In this document: piece by piece, positions 16,563-25,264 of the stretch
How positions within the stretch are numbered: position 1 is the first letter of the stretch
Layout of the letters: the number at the start of each line of letters is the position of its first letter
Source of the DNA: Oligoflexales bacterium
GTDB taxonomy: Bacteria > Bdellovibrionota_B > Oligoflexia > Oligoflexales > JAGOVF01
Assembly (NCBI GenBank): GCA_018060885.1
Contig: JAGOVF010000015.1
Coordinates: 1-41,991 of the forward strand
Reading direction: 5' to 3'
DNA length: 41,991 bases
Program-made: the position numbers and the translations under genes
Notes under the pieces: generated by a model
Told to the model about the DNA's origin: nothing
The model's input: the letters and a program-made list of their open reading frames with translations, nothing else
The model's database searches: none

Positions 16563-17303
16563 ATGGCTGGTCATAGTAAATGGAAAAATATTCAACACCG
16601 CAAGGGCGCGCAAGATGCACGACGCGGAAAAATTTTTACAAAGATCGGCTTAGAAATAACCGTTGCGGTGCGCATTTCTGGAAAAGATCCTGAATCTAAT
16701 CCGCGCTTGCGGCTAGCCCTCAATAAAGCACGGGCCGAAAACATGCCGAAAGACAATATCGAGCGCGCAATTAAAAAAGGCGCCGGTGAGCTTGGAGATG
16801 CTTCGACTTATACGGAAAAAGTCTACGAAGGCTATGGGCCTAATGGTATTGCGGTTATTGTTGAGTGTTTGACCGATAACGTAAACCGTACTGTCAGTGA
16901 AGTCCGCCATGCATTCTCGCGCAATGGTGGCAACCTCGGAACCGACGGTTCTGTGGCTTGGATGTTCCACAGCAAGGGGCAAATTATTTACGGTAAGGAC
17001 AAGATTAGAGACTTTGATCGCCTTTTTGAATACGCCCTTGAGCACGGAGCCGAAGACTTAAAAGATCAAGAAGATTCTTATGAAATCATTTGTGAGCCTA
17101 GCCAATTCAACGAGCTTAAACAAAAACTAGATGAGTTTCTAAAAATCGACGCAGATTTTGCTGAGGTGACTAGAATTGCTGAAAACACCACCGCCCTCGG
17201 GGTCGAAGAGTCGCAGGCCCTTATGAAACTAGTTGATGCGCTCGAAGATAAAGATGATGTCCAAAATGTTTACCACAATGGAGACCTTGCAGATGATGTT
17301 TAA
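16563..17303 (+). CDS. yebC: YebC/PmpR family protein
   Basis: 246 residues, the standard length. The signature N-terminus GHSKWKNIQHRKGAQDARRG is complete, followed by the conserved KARAENMPKDNIERAIKKG at about 57-75, GYGPNGIAV at 95-103 and the FSRNGGNLGTDGSVAWMF block at 118-135. YebC proteins bind DNA or act on the ribosome at difficult sequences (TACO1-like), and are described as transcription regulators and as translation factors. AAGGG lies five bases before the ATG. The 3' end overlaps the next gene by 11 bases. Confidence 0.96.
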   Translation: MAGHSKWKNIQHRKGAQDARRGKIFTKIGLEITVAVRISGKDPESNPRLRLALNKARAENMPKDNIERAIKKGAGELGDASTYTEKVYEGYGPNGIAVIVECLTDNVNRTVSEVRHAFSRNGGNLGTDGSVAWMFHSKGQIIYGKDKIRDFDRLFEYALEHGAEDLKDQEDSYEIICEPSQFNELKQKLDEFLKIDADFAEVTRIAENTTALGVEESQALMKLVDALEDKDDVQNVYHNGDLADDV

Positions 17304-18264
17304 TACCCCGACGATCTTAGCATTTGGCTTGACCTTTGTTTTAGCAATTGTAGCCTACTATTTTTACTCTTTAAAACAAGAACTTCTTGCCAGGCTGCTG
17401 CATGGCGGTCAGGAATTCGACAAACTGCAAAAACAAATGCAAAATTTAAGCAACGATCATGAAAAAGTTTTAAATCGACAGAATGAAAAAAATCTAGGCA
17501 AAAACAAAACACATAAAACAAGTGTTAGTGATAGTGATAAATACAAACTACTCGTAGAACAGAACCTAAAAACTGTAGAACAACTTAACAAAGACATCGA
17601 ACGCTTTAAGAACACCGAAGAACACTTGCGCCTGCAGGTTCAAAGCTTGACTGAACAGCTTAAGGGTTCAGAACAAGAGCGCATAGAGCTACAAAAACAA
17701 AGCCGCAACGTTCAAGCCCAGGCGCAGGCACAAGACCGCCAGGCTGCACGTATAGACCGCCAGGCCGCACGTATAGACCGCCAGGTCGCACGTAGTAAGC
17801 CGGAAGATTCAGACAAGATAACTTCTAAACTCGAATCGCAATTAAAAATTCTTGATAAAGAAAAGCAAGACTTGGCAGACTCTCTCAGTGAAAAACGCCG
17901 CGAACTTAAAAAATACCAGCATCTTTTTGAAAAGTTTAATCCAAAAGAATTTAGCAAATACAAAAGGCAGCATCAAAACTACGCTCATCTTTACAATTCC
18001 ATGAAGGGTTTGAAGGAAATGGCGGAAGAGCGCAGTGCGAACTTTGAGCTAGCGTCTCGAGCACTTTCTACCTGGATACTCGCAGAGAAAGAAATCAAAC
18101 CAAGCTCTGAACAGTTAGGTGCTCTAGTCACACAGGCACTTGAGTCTATCGGCGTTGCCATGGTTCAAGATGCTTTTACTGCAATGCATTTACAGAATGC
18201 AGCTAGTCCAAGTCTTAGTCCAAGCCCTGTTGCGATCGAGCAAGGTGCAGGGCAAGCGAATTAG
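17293..18264 (+). CDS. membrane-anchored coiled-coil protein, unknown
   Basis: 323 residues from the ATG at 17293, chosen because GGAG stands nine bases upstream. A longer frame from 17233 would lie inside yebC. One N-terminal membrane helix of about 20 residues (TILAFGLTFVLAIVAYYFYS) is followed by a Gln/Glu/Lys-rich chain with heptad character from about 40 to 240, then a small helical end and a Ser/Pro-rich tail. Within the coiled coil lie three 7-residue repeats, DRQAARI, DRQAARI, DRQVARS. The architecture resembles RmuC-like or cell-division coiled-coil proteins, but no domain is recognisable. It is coupled to yebC by overlap and to trmH by a one-base stop/start overlap (TAGTG). Confidence 0.75.
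   Translation: MMFNTPTILAFGLTFVLAIVAYYFYSLKQELLARLLHGGQEFDKLQKQMQNLSNDHEKVLNRQNEKNLGKNKTHKTSVSDSDKYKLLVEQNLKTVEQLNKDIERFKNTEEHLRLQVQSLTEQLKGSEQERIELQKQSRNVQAQAQAQDRQAARIDRQAARIDRQVARSKPEDSDKITSKLESQLKILDKEKQDLADSLSEKRRELKKYQHLFEKFNPKEFSKYKRQHQNYAHLYNSMKGLKEMAEERSANFELASRALSTWILAEKEIKPSSEQLGALVTQALESIGVAMVQDAFTAMHLQNAASPSLSPSPVAIEQGAGQAN
17734..17794. repeat. 21-bp tandem repeat inside the coiled-coil gene
   Basis: Two full copies and one nearly full copy of a 21-base unit beginning GACCGCCAGG (starts at 17734, 17755, 17776). The copies differ at one base in the middle. The unit keeps the reading frame and adds seven residues, two heptad-length steps of coiled coil. Confidence 0.85.
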
Positions 18265-18884
18265 TGGATCTATTAGACCGGCATCAGGATGAAATCAGCG
18301 AAGCTAGGGCAAAAAATTTTCGCAAAGTAGCCGCTCTACGCAGTGACTTTCTCCATTTAGTCTTGGCCTATGTTAACCAGCCGCATAATATTTCAGCGTG
18401 TTTGCGCTCGGCTGAAGCTTTTGGCATTCAAAATGTTCATGTTTTGACCAAGGGCAAACGCTTTAAAGTTTCTGGGGTCGCGCGCGGAAGTGCAAAGTGG
18501 CTTGATATTCAACGCTACGAAACCTTCGAAAAACTCGAACAAACACTTAAAAATAAAAATCTGCTGCTTGCAGCCGCGATGCCAAGTAAGAATGCGATGA
18601 ACCTTGAAGCTGTGCCTATTGAACGCCCACTAGCTATTGTTTTTGGCAATGAACAGAAGGGTTTAGACCCGCAGTGGCAATCTATTATTGATATTGAATA
18701 CACGATCCCGATGTATGGTTTTGTGAGCAGTTTTAATATTTCTGTCGCAGCCGCAATAAGCCTCTTCCACCTAAATTCTCGCATGCGGGAGAAGCTCCAA
18801 CCTGAACAGTATTTATTAACACCAAGCATGCAGCAAAATCTCATCAACGGCTGGGTTGAACAGCATGTGGGCTATAAAGATTAG
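18264..18884 (+). CDS. trmH: TrmH-type tRNA 2'-O-ribose methyltransferase
   Basis: 206 residues, SPOUT (knotted) methyltransferase of the TrmH/SpoU family. Visible motifs: motif 1 VNQPHNISACLRSAEAFGI at about 36-54 with the catalytic Arg, motif 2 IVFGNEQKGLDP at 128-139, and motif 3 IPMYGFVSSFNISVAAAISL at 151-170. The length and the short N- and C-terminal extensions match TrmH, which methylates Gm18 of tRNA with S-adenosylmethionine, rather than the longer RlmB. The start is GTG sharing its G with the preceding TAG, so translation is probably coupled. Confidence 0.9.
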   Translation: MDLLDRHQDEISEARAKNFRKVAALRSDFLHLVLAYVNQPHNISACLRSAEAFGIQNVHVLTKGKRFKVSGVARGSAKWLDIQRYETFEKLEQTLKNKNLLLAAAMPSKNAMNLEAVPIERPLAIVFGNEQKGLDPQWQSIIDIEYTIPMYGFVSSFNISVAAAISLFHLNSRMREKLQPEQYLLTPSMQQNLINGWVEQHVGYKD

Positions 18885-18972
18885 ATGTTTACTTGATTTA
18901 GAATTTTTTAATTTTGTTTTAATTTTGGAACAAGCTATATTGGCTTACTTATTTTGAAGCGAGTTAATAAAT

Positions 18973-19509
18973 ATGCGGTCGACAACACCTCCATCTCCTG
19001 ATGAATTGTCTGAAAAGTCTAAATTGCAAGAATTAAAACTTCCTGCATTGCCTATCGCTGGTGCTGAAGACTCTAATAAAAAAAATAAACTAGCAACTTT
19101 AGCAAATAAAGTCGCCCAGCTAGCTAAAAGTGTCGCTATTTTTTCAGAAGCAGAATTTGCCCCGGAACACTCGGTCATCAGCGCGCCGACCTATGTGTTT
19201 AATTACACAATTACGATTAGCAACCACGGCGTCCATAGCATACAGCTGTTACAACGTCAGTGGGCCATTACCAATGGCCGCGGCGAACAAATCATTGTTG
19301 AGGGTCAAGGGGTTGTCGGAATGAACCCGACCATCGCAGCTGGGCAGTCATTTTGTTACAGTTCGGTAGCAGAAATTTCTACTCCTAGAGGATCCATGGA
19401 AGGCCGTTATCTATTTGTCGATTTAAAAAGCTCGACGGAATTTTGGGTCGATATTCCCGCATTTGTCCTCTATGCACCCGTGCATAAAAAAGACCTCTAT
19501 TTGAATTAA
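18973..19509 (+). CDS. apaG: ApaG domain protein with N-terminal extension
   Basis: 178 residues, against about 125 for ordinary ApaG. The ApaG domain fills about 56-178: APTYVFNYTITISNHG, SIQLLQRQWAITNGRGE, VVGMNPTIAAGQSFCYSS, and TPRGSMEGRYLFVD, which is the complete conserved set. ApaG is a fibronectin-III-like fold linked to magnesium/cobalt homeostasis and diadenosine tetraphosphate levels through its usual neighbour apaH; its biochemical action is not settled. The first 55 residues are Ser/Pro-rich then Lys/Ala-rich and have no counterpart I know. No apaH nearby. Lies 88 bases after trmH and 25 before metG. Confidence 0.9.
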   Translation: MRSTTPPSPDELSEKSKLQELKLPALPIAGAEDSNKKNKLATLANKVAQLAKSVAIFSEAEFAPEHSVISAPTYVFNYTITISNHGVHSIQLLQRQWAITNGRGEQIIVEGQGVVGMNPTIAAGQSFCYSSVAEISTPRGSMEGRYLFVDLKSSTEFWVDIPAFVLYAPVHKKDLYLN

Positions 19510-19534
19510 TAATATTGAGGCGAGTGGAAAGATA

Positions 19535-21595
19535 ATGAGTAAAAATTCTAATTCGCAGCGCAAAATATTAATTACCGCTGCTTTACCTTATGCAAATGGC
19601 GAGATTCATTTAGGCCACCTCGCAGAGCATATGAGTGTGGACTTTTGGGCGCGATTTCAGAAAATGCGCGGTCATGAGTGTCTTGCAATTTGTGGAGACG
19701 ACACTCACGGCACACCGATCATGCTGAGAGCTCGCTCCGAAGGTATCACTCCCGAACAGCTTATCGCTCAAAGTTATAAAAGTCATACGAGTGATTTTAA
19801 TGATTTTCAAATTTATTATGATCACTATGCCTCTACGCACAGCGATGCAAATAAAGAGCTTTGTTATTATTTCTATGATCGCATAAAAGAACAAGGTCAT
19901 ATTGAAAGCCGGTCTATCGAACAGCTTTATTGTGAACACGATAAAATGTTTTTGCCCGATCGTTTTGTAAAAGGTGTTTGTCCTAAATGCGATTCAAACG
20001 ATCAAAATGGCGACAGCTGTGATAAATGTGGTGCAACTTACAATCCCGTAGATTTGAAGCAAGCCTACTGTGTGCATTGCCGTAATAAGCCTGTCTTAAA
20101 GTCGAGCGAGCATTTATTTTTTAAGTTACAAAATTTTCAGAGCTTTCTAAAAGAATGGATACCCACGCATTGCTCCCCAGAAATCCAAAACAAAATGCAA
20201 GAATGGCTGAGCGAAGATTTGAAGGATTGGGACATTTCTCGCGACGCGCCTTATTTTGGCTTCGAAATACCAGGCAAGCCGGGCAAATTCTTTTATGTTT
20301 GGGTCGATGCACCCATGGGCTATATTTCGATCACCGAGCTGTGGTGCAGGTTAAACCATAAAAAACTAGCGGATTATTGGCAAAATCCCGACTGCGAGAT
20401 TTACCACTGCGTCGGCAAAGATATTGCCTATTTTCACTGTTTATTTTGGCCAGCTTTTTTAAAAGCAGCTGGATTTAATACACCGACGCAAGTTTTTGTG
20501 CATGGTTTTGTGACGGTCAACGGTCATAAAATGAGCAAATCTCGTGGTAATTACATTAGTGCGCGTGGCTATCTTGACAAACTCTCGGCTGAATATTTAC
20601 GCTACTATTACGCTTGTAAGTTGCAGCCGGGAATAGATGATTTTGATTTTAGTACTGAAGATTTTGTGGCGAGAGTGAATGCTGATCTTGTTGGCAAAAT
20701 CACCAACCTTGCTTCTCGTAGTGCTCAAATGCTAGAAAAAAACCTCGATGCTACACTTTGTGCCGTCCCGGCATCGGCACAAGAGTTGATTCAATTTGCG
20801 CAAAATTTGGGCGAAGAAATTGCAGAGTTTTATGAAACGCGCAACTTTGCCAAGGCTCTGCTTTTAATAAGAGACATTGCCGATGCTGCCAACAAATACT
20901 TCGATCAACACGCTCCCTGGAAACTTATAAAAGAAGACCCTGAAGCAACTCGCGCTGTTTTAACCAGTGTTCTGAATGTTTTTAGGATCATTTCCATTTA
21001 TTTAAAACCTGTGCTGCCACTTTATACCCAAAAAGTAGAAAAGCTTTTTAATGCGAAAGCTCCTTATCAATGGGCAGATGTTCAGACTTTAATTGAAAAG
21101 CAAAAAATACAGCCTTTTGAACACTTGATCGAGCGGGTGCCAGAAAAAGTTGCCTTAGGACTTGTAGCTAGTCCAGAAACTATAAATCCAGAAACAGCTA
21201 GAACCGAGGCCGTGCAAAAAAAACCAGCAAAGGAAAGCAAAGTGCAAAATAGCTTAGAAGCCACTGAGCAAAAATATATTAGCATTGACGAATTTAATAA
21301 GGTCGATTTACGAGTTGGAAAAATCATCGCGGCAGAAAACATTCCTGAAGCAAACAAACTTTTAAAACTGAGCGTCGACTTGGGAGACCATAGCCGCACT
21401 ATTTTTTCTGGAATCAAGGCGGCATATACCGCCGAACAAATGCTCGGAAAATTAGTCGTCGTGGTTAGCAATTTAGCTCCTAGAAAAATGAAGTTCGGAA
21501 TTTCCGAGGGAATGATACTTGCGAGTGGTGATGGCGATGCTATTAAGCTCGCTTCAGTTGAGGCTGGCGCTAAGGTAGGTGATAGGATTTCTTAA
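19535..21595 (+). CDS. metG: methionyl-tRNA synthetase
   Basis: 686 residues, the long form as in E. coli. Class I synthetase charging tRNA-Met. The HIGH-type HLGH is at 25-28, a zinc site CxxC-x9-CxxC at Cys149, 152, 162 and 165, the methionine-site YVWVDAPMGYIS near 250-261, and KMSKS at 332-336. After the anticodon-binding helices and a charged linker (about 535-580), a C-terminal EMAP/Trbp111-type tRNA-binding domain runs from about 583 (KVDLRVGKIIAAENIP, later NLAPRKMKFGISEGMIL). GGAAAG stands three bases before the ATG. Last gene of the plus-strand set begun at 15772. Confidence 0.97.
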   Translation: MSKNSNSQRKILITAALPYANGEIHLGHLAEHMSVDFWARFQKMRGHECLAICGDDTHGTPIMLRARSEGITPEQLIAQSYKSHTSDFNDFQIYYDHYASTHSDANKELCYYFYDRIKEQGHIESRSIEQLYCEHDKMFLPDRFVKGVCPKCDSNDQNGDSCDKCGATYNPVDLKQAYCVHCRNKPVLKSSEHLFFKLQNFQSFLKEWIPTHCSPEIQNKMQEWLSEDLKDWDISRDAPYFGFEIPGKPGKFFYVWVDAPMGYISITELWCRLNHKKLADYWQNPDCEIYHCVGKDIAYFHCLFWPAFLKAAGFNTPTQVFVHGFVTVNGHKMSKSRGNYISARGYLDKLSAEYLRYYYACKLQPGIDDFDFSTEDFVARVNADLVGKITNLASRSAQMLEKNLDATLCAVPASAQELIQFAQNLGEEIAEFYETRNFAKALLLIRDIADAANKYFDQHAPWKLIKEDPEATRAVLTSVLNVFRIISIYLKPVLPLYTQKVEKLFNAKAPYQWADVQTLIEKQKIQPFEHLIERVPEKVALGLVASPETINPETARTEAVQKKPAKESKVQNSLEATEQKYISIDEFNKVDLRVGKIIAAENIPEANKLLKLSVDLGDHSRTIFSGIKAAYTAEQMLGKLVVVVSNLAPRKMKFGISEGMILASGDGDAIKLASVEAGAKVGDRIS

Positions 21596-21622
21596 TTTTT
21601 GCCAAGAGGTCTAACTTGCATC

Positions 21623-22687
21623 CTACAATTGAACCCCGCGTTTTTTTGCAAGTTCGGCTATCACACTAGAATTTTTTCCATCGTTTTGTTCTTCATCTGC
21701 CAAAATAAGAGCCGTCACGAAATCTTCAATACTCGGCGCATTCTGCACTTTTTCTAAAGCTCTTATTAATAAAACACCTAATTTCTTTTCTGAACCAGAA
21801 CCCAAAACTTGATAAAAATCCCATAGAAATCCAGAAAATACCTGAGTACCTAGTATCACATCGAACCTAGCCATATCTTCGGCGAAACTAAACTGATTTT
21901 CCGCGCTGCGTAAACATTGCGCTCTGATTTCGCAAATGGGGCTCGAAGCGGGGCAAATGCTACGTCCTAGGCACGCATCTTTATTGCGCAACATCGTAAA
22001 AAAGTCTGCTAGACCTTCGTGAAGTATAAGTGCATCTCCGCTGGTAGCTTGAATACTATGATAAATAACATGGTGTGCGAGTTCATGAGATATGACATCT
22101 GCATCTATGGTGAGATTCTGCAGAACATAACCATCGCCTTTTGCTATTGTGAGAGAGGGACCACTCTTGTCAGAAGCTGGAGTGTACATTGCGTTGTTGA
22201 TATTGCCCATAATGTCACCGCCAACTCGTACTGGGATTTGTACAGATACAGGCTCTATTCCCAATCCGCGGTACCAATTGCGCAGCTTATTTAGATTAGC
22301 GAATAAAGAAACTTCTTCAAAACGCGGGTCTTCGACATCGTAATTAAAGCGCAAATCATCACTAAAAGCTCGATCATCTGATTGAGGCTCAGTGGTAAAA
22401 AAATCATTACTCAAAAAGCCACTGGCATCTACGGGAAAACTAACCGTCTCTAATTCACCTTCGGGATGACGCTCATACACCTTTGCAGTGCCCATACTCG
22501 TGAAGTTAAACTCTTTAGCTTCAGGGTAAACATTGGCTTCAGCACGCAAGCCACCAACTCTTTGCTGAGGTTCCGGGGCATTAATGTCGCGCCCCTTACC
22601 AAAGTGGATTATATCCTGAGATCCACAGGAAAGTAATAAAGTGCATAATGTCGCGCTGAATACCGATCTTTGCCAAAGTTCGCGCAT
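21623..22687 (-). CDS. gluzincin-like metalloprotease lipoprotein
   Basis: 354 residues from the ATG at 22687, chosen for the strong AGGGGGG directly upstream and because it gives a clean lipoprotein signal (lipobox LLLSC, Cys21). A longer frame begins at 22747. The metal site is visible: VISHELAHH with His201, Glu202 and His205, and nineteen residues later HEGLADFF with Glu224 as the third ligand and Asp228. This HExxH...E arrangement is that of gluzincins (thermolysin/fungalysin type). Otherwise sequence similarity to known proteases is low, so it may be a distinct family. Cys pairs near 238-255 could be disulphides. Convergent with metG; the substrate is unknown. Confidence 0.82.
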   Translation of the reverse strand: MRELWQRSVFSATLCTLLLSCGSQDIIHFGKGRDINAPEPQQRVGGLRAEANVYPEAKEFNFTSMGTAKVYERHPEGELETVSFPVDASGFLSNDFFTTEPQSDDRAFSDDLRFNYDVEDPRFEEVSLFANLNKLRNWYRGLGIEPVSVQIPVRVGGDIMGNINNAMYTPASDKSGPSLTIAKGDGYVLQNLTIDADVISHELAHHVIYHSIQATSGDALILHEGLADFFTMLRNKDACLGRSICPASSPICEIRAQCLRSAENQFSFAEDMARFDVILGTQVFSGFLWDFYQVLGSGSEKKLGVLLIRALEKVQNAPSIEDFVTALILADEEQNDGKNSSVIAELAKKRGVQL

Positions 22688-22782
22688 GATCCCCCCTAAG
22701 GCTCTATAAATTAGGTGCAGTGATTGAACTCTGACCTTGGGAGGCACATCGGTAGAAAAGAATTAAAATCGACTTATCAAAA

Positions 22783-22811
22783 TTGTTATATATTAAAATT
22801 GAGCATATTTT
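22783..22811 (+). promoter_or_regulatory. possible promoter of yggU
   Basis: TTGTTA (22783-22788), 17-base spacer, TATTTT (22806-22811). The spacing is ideal but the surroundings are AT-rich, so chance matches are likely. Confidence 0.28.
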
Positions 22812-22840
22812 TCGTGTGTATACATTGGCTTCACTAAGAT

Positions 22841-23074
22841 ATGCTTGAAGCTATGAAGCTCAATGTAAAAGTTAAGGTCAATTCCAAGTTAGAGTCGGTA
22901 ACCGCGGAAGCAGATGGTTCTTTGACTGTCAAAGTACATGCACCTCCACTCGAAGGACTTGCGAATAAAAGGGTTTTAGAACTTTTGGCGGAATACTTTA
23001 AGCGCCCAAAAAAGGCGCTAAGACTCTTACACGGCGAAAAAAGCAAAAGCAAAGTTTTTGAACTCGATGAATAA
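22841..23074 (+). CDS. yggU: DUF167 / YggU family protein
   Basis: 77 residues, a slightly short but complete DUF167 (UPF0235) protein. The family pattern is present: KVKVNSKLESVTAEADGSL, then VHAPPLEGLANKRVLELLAEYF, then the HGEKSKSKVFEL end. The biochemical function of DUF167 is unknown. A second ATG at 22853 is an equally possible start, since neither has a strong ribosome site. The gene is followed at once by the exported protein at 23082. Confidence 0.88.
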   Translation: MLEAMKLNVKVKVNSKLESVTAEADGSLTVKVHAPPLEGLANKRVLELLAEYFKRPKKALRLLHGEKSKSKVFELDE

Positions 23075-23081
23075 AGGAAGC

Positions 23082-23786
23082 ATGATGAAAGCTTTTCACG
23101 TAATTGTATTTCTTAGCTTAACGAATGCGGCGATCTCCTCTGCAAATCCAGTTTTGAATGTTCAAATTCTAGAGTATCGCGGCGAAGCGCGCAGTCTTGA
23201 AGGCGATCTGGTTTATCATGAAAATCATCGGGTAGAATTTGTTGGCGAGCAGATAAAAAATACTGAGACTTTTTATTTTGATAAAGATAGAAAAAAAATT
23301 GCCAGTTTAGTCTCTGATTATAGCTACAGCCAGAAAATGCCAACTTATGAATTCACCGATTATATCAATCCGCGTAAAGAAGGCCTACGACGGCAAGGTC
23401 AGGACTACGAGATTTATTTCAGTCTTGGCAGTCAGCCAGAGCAAACAAATCGAATCAAGGCTGCGGAGAATGTATTTGCATCTCAAGGCTGGCATTATTA
23501 TCTCGTCAACAATCTTAGTCGCATCAACGAAACCGGAATGCAGCTGCAACTAGTGCTTCCAAGCGAGCTCGATGCTTTTGAATTTAAACTTAAAAAAACT
23601 GCTGAAGAAAAAAATATAATTAACTTTTCATTAACAGTTAGCTCATGGTTTTTGCGCCTTTTTGCGCCTGAACTCAAGCTCAGTTATGATAAAAAGCAAA
23701 AAAGACTCCTCGAATACGAGGGCGTTTCAAATGTCCTCGATCGAGATGGCAAAAGACAAAAAGTCAAAATCACTTATTTTTATTAA
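23082..23786 (+). CDS. exported protein of unknown function
   Basis: About 234 residues from ATG at 23082 (or 23085), preceded by AAAGGAAG. The upstream frame from 23058 would overlap yggU. The signal peptide ends near Ser-Ser-Ala, so the mature protein of about 213 residues is probably periplasmic. It lacks Cys, is rich in Tyr, Lys and Glu, and alternates charged and aromatic residues as in beta-rich, lipocalin- or barrel-like folds. It ends KVKITYFY, an aromatic terminus of the sort seen in outer-membrane-related proteins, but I see no family match. Close to yggU and probably cotranscribed. Confidence 0.75.
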   Translation: MMKAFHVIVFLSLTNAAISSANPVLNVQILEYRGEARSLEGDLVYHENHRVEFVGEQIKNTETFYFDKDRKKIASLVSDYSYSQKMPTYEFTDYINPRKEGLRRQGQDYEIYFSLGSQPEQTNRIKAAENVFASQGWHYYLVNNLSRINETGMQLQLVLPSELDAFEFKLKKTAEEKNIINFSLTVSSWFLRLFAPELKLSYDKKQKRLLEYEGVSNVLDRDGKRQKVKITYFY

Positions 23787-23868
23787 ACAGCGACATAAAA
23801 GCTTTCCACATAAACTAGCGTAATTTCATATTATTATAAAATAATGATTGTTTGTTCATTTTTTTATT

Positions 23869-23924
23869 GTGAATCAAAATTCACCGTGATACCCGCAACG
23901 ATACTTGCAAATTCAAATTTGCAA
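23869..23924. repeat. two short palindromes upstream of a lipoprotein gene
   Basis: GTGAAT (23869-23874) with ATTCAC (23879-23884), and TTGCAAAT (23905-23912) with ATTTGCAA (23917-23924), each with a 4-base loop. They lie 50-100 bases before the ATG at 23973 and lack T runs, so they look more like protein-binding sites than terminators. The tract is AT-rich, so chance is possible. Confidence 0.4.
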
Positions 23925-23972
23925 AAAAATTGAAAATCGAAAAAATCTACGCACACAAAAAGGTCGGAAACT

Positions 23973-25238
23973 ATGACAAAAGTAAATTGGTTTAAAAAAA
24001 TGGTGCCAACGATATCAACGCTAATTTTAATTTTACAATTCGTTGCCTGTTCTTCTGGACATAATATGGCCGATGGTGGCTCAACAATATCAAATATAAC
24101 CGCTGGGTACATTCACCATAGTGGCCATATACCGGAAGAAACGTTAACTTCGTTTATTGAGTCCAAAAGAGGAAAAGACTTCGGATATGCTTCAGTGATT
24201 GCAAGTAATATTATAAAAACAAGTAAGTGCCTATTTATTGATCGTATATATTTGGCTGCATTTATAGCAGCATTCTCTAACTTTGATAACAATAACCTAG
24301 GAAGACTTAATGAGCTACATATTGCGCATATCGAAGGGAGTTATTCGCTTAGCCCAGAAAAGGAGTATCTTCAAAGAGTCTACGCAGGCTGCGAACAGCC
24401 GGCCACACTGCATCGAAACTTAAATAATACAAGTGCTAATATTTTTTATACAGCTCTTTATATAAAATCTCGACTTGCAAAAATAAACAACCCATCGATG
24501 ATTACTAAATATGAAAATGTAGTTTTGAATTTTTTTCATCTCGGTTCATTTGGAGCTCCGAATCCTGATAATGTCACAAAAGTTAGAAATTCAGTTAAAG
24601 AAATAAATGATTTTTTAACTAGACCTGCAACAAATCCACCACCTAACAATCCTAGTGGACCTGTCGACAAACCCAAGATTGACATAACTCCAGGCAAATC
24701 AGAGCCTACTCCAGCTCCTGTAGAACAGCCTTTAGCGCCGCCTTCTCACGATGGATTTAGTGATCAGCTTGTGTTATGTCCCGACAAACATTGGAAGGTT
24801 GCCTATTATGGTCAATTCAATGTTTGGGAAGCGCAAGACGTCAAACACATCTCCGACTTTCCTGGGCTTTTTGCTTACGAATGTCTCTTCAATGAAGAGA
24901 ATAGCGAATTTCTAATCATAAACGAAGACGTCAAGCGTTCCGTAAAACCTTTAACACTCCAAGGCGCAACATTCATTGAGGACAATTACACAGCCGTATT
25001 TCAAAAAAACATCAACTTTCCGGCAAATGGCTACTATGTTTTTAGCTTTTCCAATATTGACGATGGAATTGAACTGATTGTCAATGACAAGTCTTTTTTA
25101 CGCGTTTGGGAGCCATCAGAAGCGTTGGTTCAAAGTCCAAAGATATTACTCAACGCAGGTAGTAATCGTATTGTCATCAAACATCTTGAACGAAGCTATG
25201 GCGCTTCATTCAACTTCTCATTTCAACAAGTCAATTAA
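23973..25238 (+). CDS. lipoprotein with C-terminal PA14-like domain
   Basis: 421 residues. The signal peptide ends in a lipobox QFVAC with Cys26. Residues 40-215 form a helical domain with Cys in KCLFID and GCEQPA that I cannot place. A Pro-rich linker (about 216-260) leads to a beta domain of about 160 residues whose strands INFPANGYYVFSFSNIDDGIEL, SFLRVW and LLNAGSNRIVIKHLERSYGASF have the PA14 order (disordered Asp-Gly-Ile, late Ala-Gly-x-x-x-Ile). PA14 domains bind carbohydrate or envelope ligands. The function of the whole is unknown. It precedes another lipoprotein by 26 bases. Confidence 0.78.
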   Translation: MTKVNWFKKMVPTISTLILILQFVACSSGHNMADGGSTISNITAGYIHHSGHIPEETLTSFIESKRGKDFGYASVIASNIIKTSKCLFIDRIYLAAFIAAFSNFDNNNLGRLNELHIAHIEGSYSLSPEKEYLQRVYAGCEQPATLHRNLNNTSANIFYTALYIKSRLAKINNPSMITKYENVVLNFFHLGSFGAPNPDNVTKVRNSVKEINDFLTRPATNPPPNNPSGPVDKPKIDITPGKSEPTPAPVEQPLAPPSHDGFSDQLVLCPDKHWKVAYYGQFNVWEAQDVKHISDFPGLFAYECLFNEENSEFLIINEDVKRSVKPLTLQGATFIEDNYTAVFQKNINFPANGYYVFSFSNIDDGIELIVNDKSFLRVWEPSEALVQSPKILLNAGSNRIVIKHLERSYGASFNFSFQQVN

Positions 25239-25264
25239 CTAAATATTTTTTGGAGTAATAAATA

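Noticed and set aside
17233-17292. Longer start for the coiled-coil protein inside yebC
   Set aside because: The added residues are Met/Lys-rich antiframe sequence of yebC, and ATG at 17293 has GGAG upstream.
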